Positions 16,800 through 25,410 of a DNA stretch of 64,000 nt are shown in pieces. Below the pieces are notes generated by a model. The model was given only the letters and a program-made list of their open reading frames with translations. It did no database searches and was not told the DNA's origin. A program made the translations under genes and the position numbers. Where the stretch lies: positions 1,364,001 to 1,428,000 of the forward strand of contig NZ_CP006842.1 in assembly GCF_000626675.1 (NCBI RefSeq), in the 5' to 3' direction. Within the stretch, counting starts at the first letter, position 1; each line of letters begins with the position of its first letter. The stretch comes from Corynebacterium glyciniphilum AJ 3170. Its GTDB lineage: Bacteria; Actinomycetota; Actinomycetes; Mycobacteriales; Mycobacteriaceae.

Positions 16800-19700
16800 C
16801 TACTTGGCGAACGCCTCGTTGAGCAGCTGTTCCTGCTCAAGCTTGTGGACCTTGGCCAGGCCGGTCGCCGTCGAGGACTGGGCCCGACGGGAGACCCGCT
16901 TCAGCTTCAGGCCCTCGATGCGCTCCGGCAGGTTCAGTGCGATGAACGGCCACGGTCCCTGGTTGGCGGGCTCATCCTGCACCCAGCGGAACTCGGCGTT
17001 CGGGTACCGGTCGAGGACCTCCTTGATGCGGTTGTGCGGCAACGGGTGCAGCATCTCCACACGGGCGATGGCGACGTCGTCGCGCTCGTCCTCCTGACGC
17101 TTCTTCTCCAGGTCGTAGTAGATCTTGCCGGAGCACAGCAGGACAGTGGTGATGTCGTCGTGCGTGGCGGCGGAATCACTCAGGCGGGGGTCGTCGAGGA
17201 CGGAGCGGAAGCTCGTCACGTCGGTGAAGTCCTCGACCGCGGAGGTCGCCGCCTTGTTGCGCAGCATCGACTTCGGGGTGAAGACCACCAGCGGACGGCG
17301 CATCGTGCCCATGGCATGACGACGCAGCAGATGGAAGTGGTTCGCCGGGGTGGACGGCTGGGCGATCGTCATGGAGCCTTCCGCAGCCATCTGCAGGAAG
17401 CGTTCGATGCGGGCGCTCGAGTGGTCCGGGCCCTGGCCCTCGTAACCGTGCGGCAGCAGCAGGATCACGCTGGAGAGCTGACCCCACTTCGCCTCACCGG
17501 ACGCGATGTACTGGTCGATGATCGTCTGTCCACCGTTGACGAAATCGCCGAACTGAGCTTCCCAGGCCACCACGGCGTCGAGGTTGCCCACGGAGTAGCC
17601 GTACTCGAAGCCGAGACCCGCGAACTCGGTCAGCGGTGAGTTGTAGGCACGGAAGGAACCTCCGTTGCCGGACTCGTCAGCGAGCTTCTCGAGCGGGCTG
17701 TAGGGCTCAGTGGTTTCCGAGTCAAAGAGGACCGCGTGACGCTGGGTGAATGTGCCTCGTAGTGAATCTTCACCAGCCAGTCGAACGAGTCGACCGTCCT
17801 GGGCGAGGGTGGAGAATGCGAGGAGTTCACCGAATGCCCAGTCGATGCCGCCCTTTCGGGTCATCTCCTGGCGACGTTTGACGACGGGCTTGACCCGCTG
17901 GTGGACGTTGAATCCCTCCGGGACGCCGGTGAAGGCATCGCCCACGGCCTCGAGGACCTCGCGGGAGATGGAGGTGTCCAGACCACGGGTCAGGGACTGG
18001 GAGCCGGCGATACCGGTCTGTTCGGCCGGGGCGGTGCCCTTCTCCGCTTCGCGGACCTGATTGAACACCGTCTCCAGCTGTCCCTGGAAGTCGTCGGCGG
18101 CACGCTGCGCGTCTTCCTCGGACAGCTCGCCACGGCCGACCAGGGTGTCGTGGTACAGGGCACGAACGGTGGCCCGGTCCTGGATACGGTCGTACATTTC
18201 CGGCTGGGTCATGGACGGGTCATCAGACTCGTTGTGACCACGACGCCGGTAGCAGACGAGGTCGATGAAGACGTCCTTGCCGAAGCGGCGACGGTACTCG
18301 ACCGCCAGGCGGGCCACCCAGACGACTGATTCCGGGTCATCACCGTTGACGTGGAAGATCGGGGCGTCGAAGCCCTTGGCGAGGTCGGTGACGTAGTGGG
18401 TGGAACGTCCTGCATCGGGCGTGGTGGTAAACCCGATCTGGTTGTTGACCACGACGTGTACGGTGCCACCGACGGTGTAGCCGTCGAGCTTCGCGAGGTT
18501 GATGGTCTCCTGGACGATACCCAGTCCGGTGAACGCGGCGTCGCCGTGCATCAGAATCGGCATGATCGGGTGATCGTGGCCGTTGGTGGAGATGTCCTGG
18601 TGGGCGCGGGCAATGCCCTCCATCACCGGGTTCACGGCCTCGAGGTGGGACGGGTTTGCCGTCAAGGTGATGTCGATGTCGTTGTCGCCGAACATCTGGG
18701 TGTACTGGCCGGTCTGGCCGAGGTGGTACTTCACGTCACCGGATCCGCCGGCGACGGTGGGCTCGATATTGCCCTCGAACTCGGTGAACACCTTCGAGTA
18801 CGGCTTACCGACGATATTGGCCAGGACATTGAGACGCCCGCGGTGGGGCATGCCGATGACGACCTCTTCAAGTCCCTGCTCGGCAGCGGAGTCCACTGCA
18901 GCGTCCAGCAGCGGGATGAGCGACTCCGCACCCTCCAGCGAGAACCGCTTCTGGCCGATGTACTTGGTCTGCAGGAAGTTCTCGAACGCCTCGGCGGAGT
19001 TCAGTGTCTGCAGGAGGTACTTCTGCTCGGGGTTGGACAGCTTCGGCTGGCCACCTTCGATCTGCTCCTCCAGCCACTGACGCTCGTCGTGGTCGAGAAT
19101 GTGGGTGTATTCGGAGCCGACCTTCAGGGTGTAGGCCCGGCGCAGCGTCGCGAGGACTTCGCGCAGGGTCATCTTCTCGCGTCCGGCGAAGCCGCCGACG
19201 TTGAAGCTGCGATCGTAATCCCACAGGGTCAGTCCGTGGGTTTCGATCTCCAGATCGGAGTGGTCGGGAACCGGGAGTCCCGGCTGGGTCCACTGCAGAG
19301 GATCGATGTCGGCGATCAGGTGACCACGGCTGCGGTAGGCCTCGATGAGCTGCATGACGCGGGTGGACTTGTCGACACCGATATTCGGCAGGTCCTGGCT
19401 CCACCGCACGGGGGCGTAGGGCACCGACATCGCGGAGAACAGGTCGTCCCAGAAATCGTCGTTGATCAGCAGCCGACTGATATCCCGGAGGAACTCGCCC
19501 GACTCCGCACCCTGGATGATGCGGTGGTCGTACGTGGAGGTCATCGTGACGAGCTTGCCGACACCCATGTCTGCGAGACGGTCTTCGGACGCCCCGGCGA
19601 ACTCCGCGGGGTAGTCCATGGCGCCGACGCCGACGATGGTTCCCTGGCCGCGGGTAAGGCGGGGCACCGAGTGCCGGGTGCCGATACCACCGGGGTTGGT

Positions 19701-20537
19701 GAGCTGGATGGTCACGCCGCTGAAGTCGTCCATCGTGAGCTTGCCGATACGGGCACGCTTGACGATGTCCTCGTAGGCGTCGACGAACCCGTCGAAGGTG
19801 AGCGTCTCGCATTCACGGATGGCGGCGACAACGAGGTTGCGGGCTCCGTTCTTGCTGACCATGTCGATGGCCAGGCCGAGGTTGATGTGCTCGGGAGTGA
19901 CCTGGACGGGCTTGCCGTCGACGACCTTGTAGCTGTTGTTCATCGAGGGGTGGGCCTGAACTGCCTTGACCATGGCCCAGCCGATGATGTGGGTGAAGCT
20001 GATCTTGCCTTTACCGCGGGACTGCAGGTGGTCATTGACCATCGCCCGGTTCTCGAACATGAGCTTGGCGGGCATGTCGCGGACCGTGGTGGCGGTGGGG
20101 ATCTCCAGCGAGATGTCCATGTTCTTCGCGATGGACTTCTGGGCCCCCTTGAGCGGGTGCTCGCCGGCAGTAGGCGCCTCGGCGGGGCTCTTCGGTGCCG
20201 GAGGTGCGACGCGTTCCGGAATCGGGTTAACCGATGCAGAAAGCGACTTCTTCGGGGTGGCCGGCGCACTCTTCGGTGCGCTCTTGGTCTTGTTCTCGAC
20301 GGAGCCGGTGGCCTTCGTGGTCTTCGTGGCCGGTGCGCTCTTCGTCTCGGCGGTCTTACCGCCGTTCCCGGAGGTCGTGGAGCTCGGGGACGGGGTCCCC
20401 GAGGCGTGGTCAACCGTGTCCGGCCGCTTGTTGAAGAGTTCCCGCCACTCCGGATCGACGGACTGGGGGTCTTCCTTGAACTGCTGGTACATCTGGTCGA
20501 CCAGCCATTCATTTTGGCCGAAATTGGTGCTGTTCAC
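16800..20537 (-). CDS. odhA: 2-oxoglutarate dehydrogenase E1 with fused E2-type domain
   Basis: Key citric-acid-cycle enzyme decarboxylating 2-oxoglutarate with thiamine diphosphate. The 1245-residue protein begins FGQNEWLVDQMYQQF. A long Ala/Lys/Pro linker (about residues 45-120) follows, then an acyltransferase catalytic domain (KNMDISLEIPTATTVRDMP; STYDHRIIQGAESGEFL), then the E1 part (VIGMPHRGRLNVLANIVGKP, LHGDAAFTGLGIVQE, QDEPANQGPW). No lipoyl domain is present, as in the known Corynebacterium and Mycobacterium OdhA/Kgd. The GTG start is chosen because GAGGAC lies 8 bp upstream; an ATG six codons earlier is the alternative. Inhibition by unphosphorylated OdhI/GarA is expected from the family. 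Confidence 0.96.
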   Translation of the reverse strand: MNSTNFGQNEWLVDQMYQQFKEDPQSVDPEWRELFNKRPDTVDHASGTPSPSSTTSGNGGKTAETKSAPATKTTKATGSVENKTKSAPKSAPATPKKSLSASVNPIPERVAPPAPKSPAEAPTAGEHPLKGAQKSIAKNMDISLEIPTATTVRDMPAKLMFENRAMVNDHLQSRGKGKISFTHIIGWAMVKAVQAHPSMNNSYKVVDGKPVQVTPEHINLGLAIDMVSKNGARNLVVAAIRECETLTFDGFVDAYEDIVKRARIGKLTMDDFSGVTIQLTNPGGIGTRHSVPRLTRGQGTIVGVGAMDYPAEFAGASEDRLADMGVGKLVTMTSTYDHRIIQGAESGEFLRDISRLLINDDFWDDLFSAMSVPYAPVRWSQDLPNIGVDKSTRVMQLIEAYRSRGHLIADIDPLQWTQPGLPVPDHSDLEIETHGLTLWDYDRSFNVGGFAGREKMTLREVLATLRRAYTLKVGSEYTHILDHDERQWLEEQIEGGQPKLSNPEQKYLLQTLNSAEAFENFLQTKYIGQKRFSLEGAESLIPLLDAAVDSAAEQGLEEVVIGMPHRGRLNVLANIVGKPYSKVFTEFEGNIEPTVAGGSGDVKYHLGQTGQYTQMFGDNDIDITLTANPSHLEAVNPVMEGIARAHQDISTNGHDHPIMPILMHGDAAFTGLGIVQETINLAKLDGYTVGGTVHVVVNNQIGFTTTPDAGRSTHYVTDLAKGFDAPIFHVNGDDPESVVWVARLAVEYRRRFGKDVFIDLVCYRRRGHNESDDPSMTQPEMYDRIQDRATVRALYHDTLVGRGELSEEDAQRAADDFQGQLETVFNQVREAEKGTAPAEQTGIAGSQSLTRGLDTSISREVLEAVGDAFTGVPEGFNVHQRVKPVVKRRQEMTRKGGIDWAFGELLAFSTLAQDGRLVRLAGEDSLRGTFTQRHAVLFDSETTEPYSPLEKLADESGNGGSFRAYNSPLTEFAGLGFEYGYSVGNLDAVVAWEAQFGDFVNGGQTIIDQYIASGEAKWGQLSSVILLLPHGYEGQGPDHSSARIERFLQMAAEGSMTIAQPSTPANHFHLLRRHAMGTMRRPLVVFTPKSMLRNKAATSAVEDFTDVTSFRSVLDDPRLSDSAATHDDITTVLLCSGKIYYDLEKKRQEDERDDVAIARVEMLHPLPHNRIKEVLDRYPNAEFRWVQDEPANQGPWPFIALNLPERIEGLKLKRVSRRAQSSTATGLAKVHKLEQEQLLNEAFAK

Positions 20538-20583
20538 AGCAGGTCCTCGCCTCATTTCATGATGTGGTCAATCTCGACGCTCC

Positions 20584-20611
20584 ACCCTACTACAACACTG
20601 TCGACGGTGAA
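20584..20611 (-). promoter_or_regulatory. Possible odhA promoter
   Basis: On the minus strand TTCACC (20611-20606) and TAGGGT (20589-20584) are separated by 16 bp, about 47 bp before the GTG of odhA. Confidence 0.4.
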
Positions 20612-20831
20612 TCCGTTGGGCCGCGAGTCGAAACAGGCAGATGAGGGTATGTTTTCAGTAACTTTCTCCGTGCACTGTGACGGAGGTCCTGTTCCGTCGG
20701 AAAAATGACAGTTTCTTGCCTCCGCTGCGGCGGTGGAACTGGGCTAGCATGGGGGAGTTCCGGCAGGCGTGCCGCATGAAACTGGCGCGTGCTGCACAAA
20801 GTGTGGATTAGGTACCTAGGAGGCACCCGCC

Positions 20832-21617
20832 ATGGGGTTCTATGAGGATGTTGCAGAGTCCCTGGATTCGGAGGGGATTGAGTCCAGGGTCAATGACGGT
20901 ACCCTTTTCGTTCCGGTGTCTACGGATCTGGAGATTCAGTTCGTTGAGATCGAGGACGGTGTACCCGGTGGCCTGTCGGCGGCGAACGTCTTCCTCGCCA
21001 TGGCCGACGTGGCGGAAGACGACGAAGATTTCGAGGCGGCGCTGGTAGGGGTGGTGTTCTCCGTGGATGACGCCGTAGCCACCGTCGCACGTCATGTCGC
21101 CACAGACCTTGTGGTGGGTGTCATCCGTGACCTGATCGACGGAACTGACTCGCGGATTGTTGATCTGCAGTTCGAGCAGGATGCCAGTGACGCTCTCCGT
21201 GTTTCCGCGGAGATCGGGGAGAGCTCGGAGCTGGTTGTCACTCTTGACGGTGAGTCCGTGGAGCCGACTGCCCACGTCGAGTTCATCTCGTTGGGAGAGG
21301 GCTTTGAGGACCTGATGGATCAGGCGATTGCCGAGGTCTGGGATGACGGGGCCCTTAGTGAAGAGTATTCGGAGATGGAACGTCAGGCCATGTTCCGCGG
21401 CCTGGTCGCCAATGTCGCGGATATGTCCGAGGAGGTTCTCGATCTGGGGCAGTACACCGATTTCGACCGGCTCTTCGATGTGCTTGCACTGGCGCAGAAA
21501 CAGGCGTCCCACTGGGAGTCGCTCCTTGTCCCCCTGGAAACACTGTGGGAGGACGATGCTGCCGCGGACGACGCATCGGAGGACTCAGCGGACTATGTCG
21601 CCGACGAGGATTCGTGA
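20832..21617 (+). CDS. Acidic cytosolic protein of unknown function
   Basis: The 261-residue protein has no signal peptide, membrane helix or recognisable catalytic motif. It is strongly acidic throughout (for example DVAEDDEDFEAAL and a C-terminal DDAAADDASEDSADY). Its alternation of beta and helix predictions resembles the YbjN/type III chaperone-like folds, but I cannot assign it. TAGGAGG lies 10 bp before the ATG, a strong ribosome site. It is divergent from odhA and converges on the LexA-box gene 10 bp downstream. Confidence 0.75.
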   Translation: MGFYEDVAESLDSEGIESRVNDGTLFVPVSTDLEIQFVEIEDGVPGGLSAANVFLAMADVAEDDEDFEAALVGVVFSVDDAVATVARHVATDLVVGVIRDLIDGTDSRIVDLQFEQDASDALRVSAEIGESSELVVTLDGESVEPTAHVEFISLGEGFEDLMDQAIAEVWDDGALSEEYSEMERQAMFRGLVANVADMSEEVLDLGQYTDFDRLFDVLALAQKQASHWESLLVPLETLWEDDAAADDASEDSADYVADEDS

Positions 21618-21627
21618 TCTGACACCG

Positions 21628-22230
21628 TCAGGCAACGTTGGTGTGCCCGGTGTGGTGACTATGTCCGTGGCCGTGTGGGACGGAGCGGCCGGGCTCTCCG
21701 TTTGTCAGGGCATGCCATGTCCACTCCAGGCGTTGACCGTCGGGGGTGGGCTCACCACACACTTCCTCCGATAGCCACGGCACGCAGTCACAGGGGGCGG
21801 GCCCCTCTTCCCCTGAAGAGGCGGGGCAGCCCTGTGGGAGGAGTATCCGACGGAACAGGGAGTGGACGTCAACAGTCATATTCCGGTCTGAACCGTTGAG
21901 TTCAGATGGTGACGCCAGTGCCGTGAGCGTGACCAGATGGCATTCGGGTGCGGGTGGGGAGTCTAGGGCGCGTGAACCGGTGAGCCTACGCCACATGGCG
22001 GGTGACACACGGTGACGTGACAGGAATACTTGCGCAGGACCTGTCGGTAGCGCGATCTGCAGGGAGGGTGCCTGCCAGCCCGGTGTTACCTGAATCCGGC
22101 TGCGAGGGTGGCGGAGAACGCCAGAGCACCGGTCGGCCGCCCGGCTGACGGAGGCAGAAGGCCTCAGGGCGCTGAGTGGCCGTCGCATTAGGGTCCGGAG
22201 GGAATGTGCCGGCGTGGTGGTGTGGTCCAT
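21628..22230 (-). CDS. Unknown protein downstream of a LexA box
   Basis: Open frame of 200 codons. The N-terminal third is basic (MRRPLSALRPSASVSRAADR). The middle has a folded-looking pattern (APSLQIALPTGPAQVFLSRH, CHLVTLTALASPSELNGS). A Cys-rich part (GCPASSGEEGPAPCDCVPW) follows, and the end is His-rich (HGHGHSHHTGH), which could bind a metal. A near-perfect SOS box and a -35/-10-like pair lie 50-75 bp upstream. Codon third-position bias is weaker than in neighbours, so the coding status is likely but not certain. I recognise no family. The start is the first ATG after the putative promoter. Confidence 0.58.
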   Translation of the reverse strand: MDHTTTPAHSLRTLMRRPLSALRPSASVSRAADRCSGVLRHPRSRIQVTPGWQAPSLQIALPTGPAQVFLSRHRVSPAMWRRLTGSRALDSPPAPECHLVTLTALASPSELNGSDRNMTVDVHSLFRRILLPQGCPASSGEEGPAPCDCVPWLSEEVCGEPTPDGQRLEWTWHALTNGEPGRSVPHGHGHSHHTGHTNVA

Positions 22231-22277
22231 GGTCCGTGACGTTACGGGCGGCTGTGGACACTGATAGCACTCACTGT

Positions 22278-22307
22278 CCCACTATCGAACATTCGTTCGA
22301 TAGTGGG
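22278..22307 (-). promoter_or_regulatory. LexA (SOS) box inside a 13-bp inverted repeat
   Basis: TCGAAC-ATTC-GTTCGA (22285-22300) matches the actinobacterial LexA operator (TCGAAC-N4-GTTCGA) exactly. The repeat extends to 13 bp per arm (22278-22290 and 22295-22307). On the minus strand TTCGAT, within it, and TATCAG are 17 bp apart, like -35 and -10 boxes for the gene at 21628-22230. It also lies just after the gapB stop and could double as a terminator, but no T-run follows. Confidence 0.75.
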
Positions 22308-22312
22308 CGTGG

Positions 22313-23782
22313 CTAGAACAGTTCTGTAGGCGCAACCCGACGAGGGAAGACGCGGGGCCGGGCTCCCGCAATCTCCTCGACGATGCGGATCACCTGGTTG
22401 GAGTAGCCGTACTCGTTGTCGTACCAGACGTAGACAACCAGGTTATTGCCGTCGGCAATCGTGGCCAGTCCGTCGACGATGCCGGCATGGGTTGAACCGA
22501 CGAAGTCGGTGGAGACCACCTCAGGAGATTTGATGTAGTCGATCTGCTGGCGGAGGTTGGAGTGCAGCGCGACCTTATGGAGGTAGGTGTTGACCTCGTC
22601 ACGGCTGGTGGCGTTGTCGAGAGTGAGGTTCAGCACTGCCATGGATACGTCTGGGGTGGGCACGCGGATGGCGTTACCCGTGAGCTTGCCCTCGAGCTCG
22701 GGGAGGGCCTTGGCGACCGCTTTTGCTGCGCCGGTTTCCGTGAGGACCATGTTCAGGCCCGCCGCACGACCACGTCGGTCACCCTTGTGGAAGTTGTCGA
22801 TGAGGTTCTGGTCGTTGGTGAACGAGTGGACGGTCTCCACATGACCGTGGCTGATGCCGTACCTGTCGTTGAGTACCTTGAGGACCGGGGTGATGGCGTT
22901 TGTGGTGCAGGAAGCAGCCGAGAGGATGTTGTCGGCGTCGCTGTCGGTGATATCGGCATGGTTGATGCCGTAGACCAGGTTGCGGACATCGCCCTTGCCC
23001 GGAGCGGTCAGCAGCACTTTGCTGACCCCCGGTGCCGTGAGGTGCTGAGACAGTCCTTCACGGTCGCGCCAGCGTCCGGTGTTGTCGACGAGGACTGCAT
23101 CCTGGATTCCGTAGGAGGTGTAGTCGACCTGTGCCGGATCGTTGGAGTAGATGACCTGGATCGGCGTGCCGTTGGCCCAGATGATCTCCTTGTCGGTGTC
23201 GACCGTGATCGTCCCGTCGAAGGCCCCGTGAACGGAGTCTCGACGCAGAAGGCTGGCGCGCTTCTCGAGGTCTTCGTCACCGTTGCGCCGGACCACGATC
23301 GCGCGCAGGCGGACGCCGCCGTACGCGGCCTCGCGGGCAATGAGGATGCGTGCCAGCAACCGGCCGATCCGTCCGAAACCGTAGAGCACCACGTCGGTGG
23401 GCTGCTTCTCGGAGTGGCCCCCGACGACCTCGGCGAGCTCGCGTTCGAGGTAACTACGGAGGCTCCCCGTAGAGGCACCTTCTGCCTCGTAACCGGTCGC
23501 CAGACGACCGAGGTCGATGGATGCCGTTCCCAGATTCATCTCAACGAGTTCCTGCAGGATCGGCAGCGTTGAACTCAGCGGCAGCTCACGGTCCGTGACC
23601 AGTCGTGCGTAACGATGAGACTTGATGATGTCGACACTCGTGACGTTGATGAGCAGTCGCCCGAAGACGGAGGTCACGACATTGTGTTCGCGGTGCAGAC
23701 GCGACAGCAGGGGGAGGATCTGTTCGGCGAGCAGAATGCGGGAGTTCCAGTCACTCTGGGAATCGGGGGCCTGTGCACTCAT
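22313..23782 (-). CDS. gapB: Glyceraldehyde-3-phosphate dehydrogenase GapB type
   Basis: Second GAPDH of corynebacteria, working in the gluconeogenic direction (GapB/GapX). The 489-residue protein has about 125 extra N-terminal residues compared with glycolytic GapA. The nucleotide-binding segment is VVLYGFGRIGRLLAR, and the catalytic Cys is in SAASCTTNAITP. Later conserved stretches include VETVHSFTNDQNLIDN and WYDNEYGYSNQV. The ATG start is followed by MSAQAPDSQSDWN, similar to the C. glutamicum form as I remember it. It stands alone, with an amino-acid permease upstream on the same strand and the LexA box just downstream. Confidence 0.93.
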   Translation of the reverse strand: MSAQAPDSQSDWNSRILLAEQILPLLSRLHREHNVVTSVFGRLLINVTSVDIIKSHRYARLVTDRELPLSSTLPILQELVEMNLGTASIDLGRLATGYEAEGASTGSLRSYLERELAEVVGGHSEKQPTDVVLYGFGRIGRLLARILIAREAAYGGVRLRAIVVRRNGDEDLEKRASLLRRDSVHGAFDGTITVDTDKEIIWANGTPIQVIYSNDPAQVDYTSYGIQDAVLVDNTGRWRDREGLSQHLTAPGVSKVLLTAPGKGDVRNLVYGINHADITDSDADNILSAASCTTNAITPVLKVLNDRYGISHGHVETVHSFTNDQNLIDNFHKGDRRGRAAGLNMVLTETGAAKAVAKALPELEGKLTGNAIRVPTPDVSMAVLNLTLDNATSRDEVNTYLHKVALHSNLRQQIDYIKSPEVVSTDFVGSTHAGIVDGLATIADGNNLVVYVWYDNEYGYSNQVIRIVEEIAGARPRVFPRRVAPTELF

Positions 23783-23883
23783 GGGCGGGAAGCTCCTTGG
23801 GGTGATGGGCTGGGCGGGGTAGAAGATCCCCGGTAAGGGGGTAAAAGGACATTACAAAGGTAGGTTAACGGGGCGGCTGGCAC

Positions 23884-25320
23884 CTAGTCGGCCGCCGTTT
23901 CGTCCCCCCGGAGTGAGGTGTCTGACTGGATGGCGGCAGCGCGGCGCCGAGCAAGGGGGTAGAAGGCGGACATGATCACCAGGAAAATGACGCCGGCCCA
24001 CAACGCAGAGTGGTACTCGTCCATCCAGACCATGGTGCCGAACGTGACGAGAATGACGGCGATGGCGAAGTACTGGCCGACGGGCCACAGCGGGACGGGG
24101 AACGAGCGGGCTTGAGGTTCAGCACCATCCCCGGCCCGCGAGCGGTAGCGACTGCCGAGATGGGCGAGCAGGATCATCAACCACACGAAAACCGTGGCGA
24201 AGGTCGCCAACGCCGCGATGTTCTGGAACATATCGGCGGCTGTATCGCTCGCCAGCTGGAGGGCGACGCCGATCAGCAGCACAATGAGCATGACACCGAT
24301 CGTCGTCACCGGAACACCGCGGTGATTGAGTCGGGCGAAGATTCTCGGCGACAATCCCTGGCGCGCCATGCCGAAAACCACGCGGCCGGCACCGTAGAGA
24401 TCGGAGTTGATCGCGGACAGAGCGGCGGAGATGACGACGACGTTGAGCGCCGCGGCCGCCCAACCGATGCCGAGGCCACTGAAGATCTGGACGAACGGTG
24501 ACTCTTCACCGGTGATGTCTCGCCATGGGATCACAGCCACGATCACGAGAATCGCGAGAATGTAGAACAGCAGGATGCGCATCGGCACCGTGTTGACTGC
24601 CTTGGGGATTGTCTTCTCGTGGTCGGCGGCCTCGCCGGCTGTCACGCCGATGATCTCTGTCCCGCCGAAAGCGAAAAGAACAAGAATGAGTGCGCTGAAG
24701 ACACCGGTGATCCCGTTGGGGAACAGGCCGCCGTCGTTCCAGAGGTTGTCGAATCCGGCGGAACCGCCGGTATCGACGTTGAACACCAGAATCGCAGCGC
24801 CGCCGAGGATCATTGCGATGACGGCGGTCACCTTGATCGAGGTGAACCAGAACTCCAGCTCGCCGTACCAGCGGGCGCTGGCGAGATTCGCCGCACCGAC
24901 GACGAGGAGCGCCACTGCGACCCATACCCAGCCGGGGGTCTCGGGGAACCAGAACGTCATGTACACCGTGATGGCGGTGAGATCGGCGAGACAGACGATG
25001 ATCATCTCGAAGGCGTACATCCAGCCGGTGATGTACCCGGCCCAGCCGCCGAGATACCGGCGGCAGTACTCTGCGAAGGACCCGGGGGCGGGGTCCGCGA
25101 CCGCCATCTCACCGAGTGCCCGAAGCATGAAGTAGACGACCGCCCCGCCGAGGAGATAGACGAAGACGACACCGGGCCCGGCGGCACCGATGGCGCCGGA
25201 CGAGCCGTAGAAGAGGCCCGTACCGATGGCGGAGCCCAGGGCGATGAAATGTATGTGCCTGTGGGTCAGGGTGCGGCGTAACTGTCTCGGTCGCCGTGCG
25301 GGGGTGCTTGTGTCACTCAC
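23884..25320 (-). CDS. APC-family amino-acid permease (ProY/CycA-like)
   Basis: Inner-membrane amino-acid/proton symporter of 478 residues and about 12 helices. It starts with the cytoplasmic RRTLTHRHIHFIALGSAIGT, followed by GLFYGSSGAIGAAGPGVVF and ALGEMAVADPAPGSFAEY, which is typical of the proline/alanine/GABA-type AAT subfamily. It is distinct from the permease at 2336-3772. The GTG start lies 8 bp after a TAATAT -10 box, consistent with a leaderless mRNA. The substrate is not certain. It is divergent from the DEAD-box helicase. Confidence 0.85.
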   Translation of the reverse strand: MSDTSTPARRPRQLRRTLTHRHIHFIALGSAIGTGLFYGSSGAIGAAGPGVVFVYLLGGAVVYFMLRALGEMAVADPAPGSFAEYCRRYLGGWAGYITGWMYAFEMIIVCLADLTAITVYMTFWFPETPGWVWVAVALLVVGAANLASARWYGELEFWFTSIKVTAVIAMILGGAAILVFNVDTGGSAGFDNLWNDGGLFPNGITGVFSALILVLFAFGGTEIIGVTAGEAADHEKTIPKAVNTVPMRILLFYILAILVIVAVIPWRDITGEESPFVQIFSGLGIGWAAAALNVVVISAALSAINSDLYGAGRVVFGMARQGLSPRIFARLNHRGVPVTTIGVMLIVLLIGVALQLASDTAADMFQNIAALATFATVFVWLMILLAHLGSRYRSRAGDGAEPQARSFPVPLWPVGQYFAIAVILVTFGTMVWMDEYHSALWAGVIFLVIMSAFYPLARRRAAAIQSDTSLRGDETAAD

Positions 25321-25328
25321 GGACTCAC

Positions 25329-25357
25329 ATATTAACCATCGAAGAGTCCTATATCAC
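25329..25357 (-). promoter_or_regulatory. Possible promoter of the permease at 23884-25320
   Basis: On the minus strand GTGATA (25357-25352) and TAATAT (25334-25329) are 17 bp apart. The -10 ends 8 bp before the GTG start, so the transcript would be leaderless. Confidence 0.4.
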
Positions 25358-25410
25358 AGCACAGGGCGGCCGAATCGCTTTTGCGGCTCCGACAACGTAC
25401 TGTGAGGTCA

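Noticed and set aside
18351..20708. 785-codon open frame on the plus strand opposite odhA
   Set aside because: Its composition mirrors the codon pattern of odhA, it has no family motif, and odhA is unambiguous. Long antisense frames are common in GC-rich genes.
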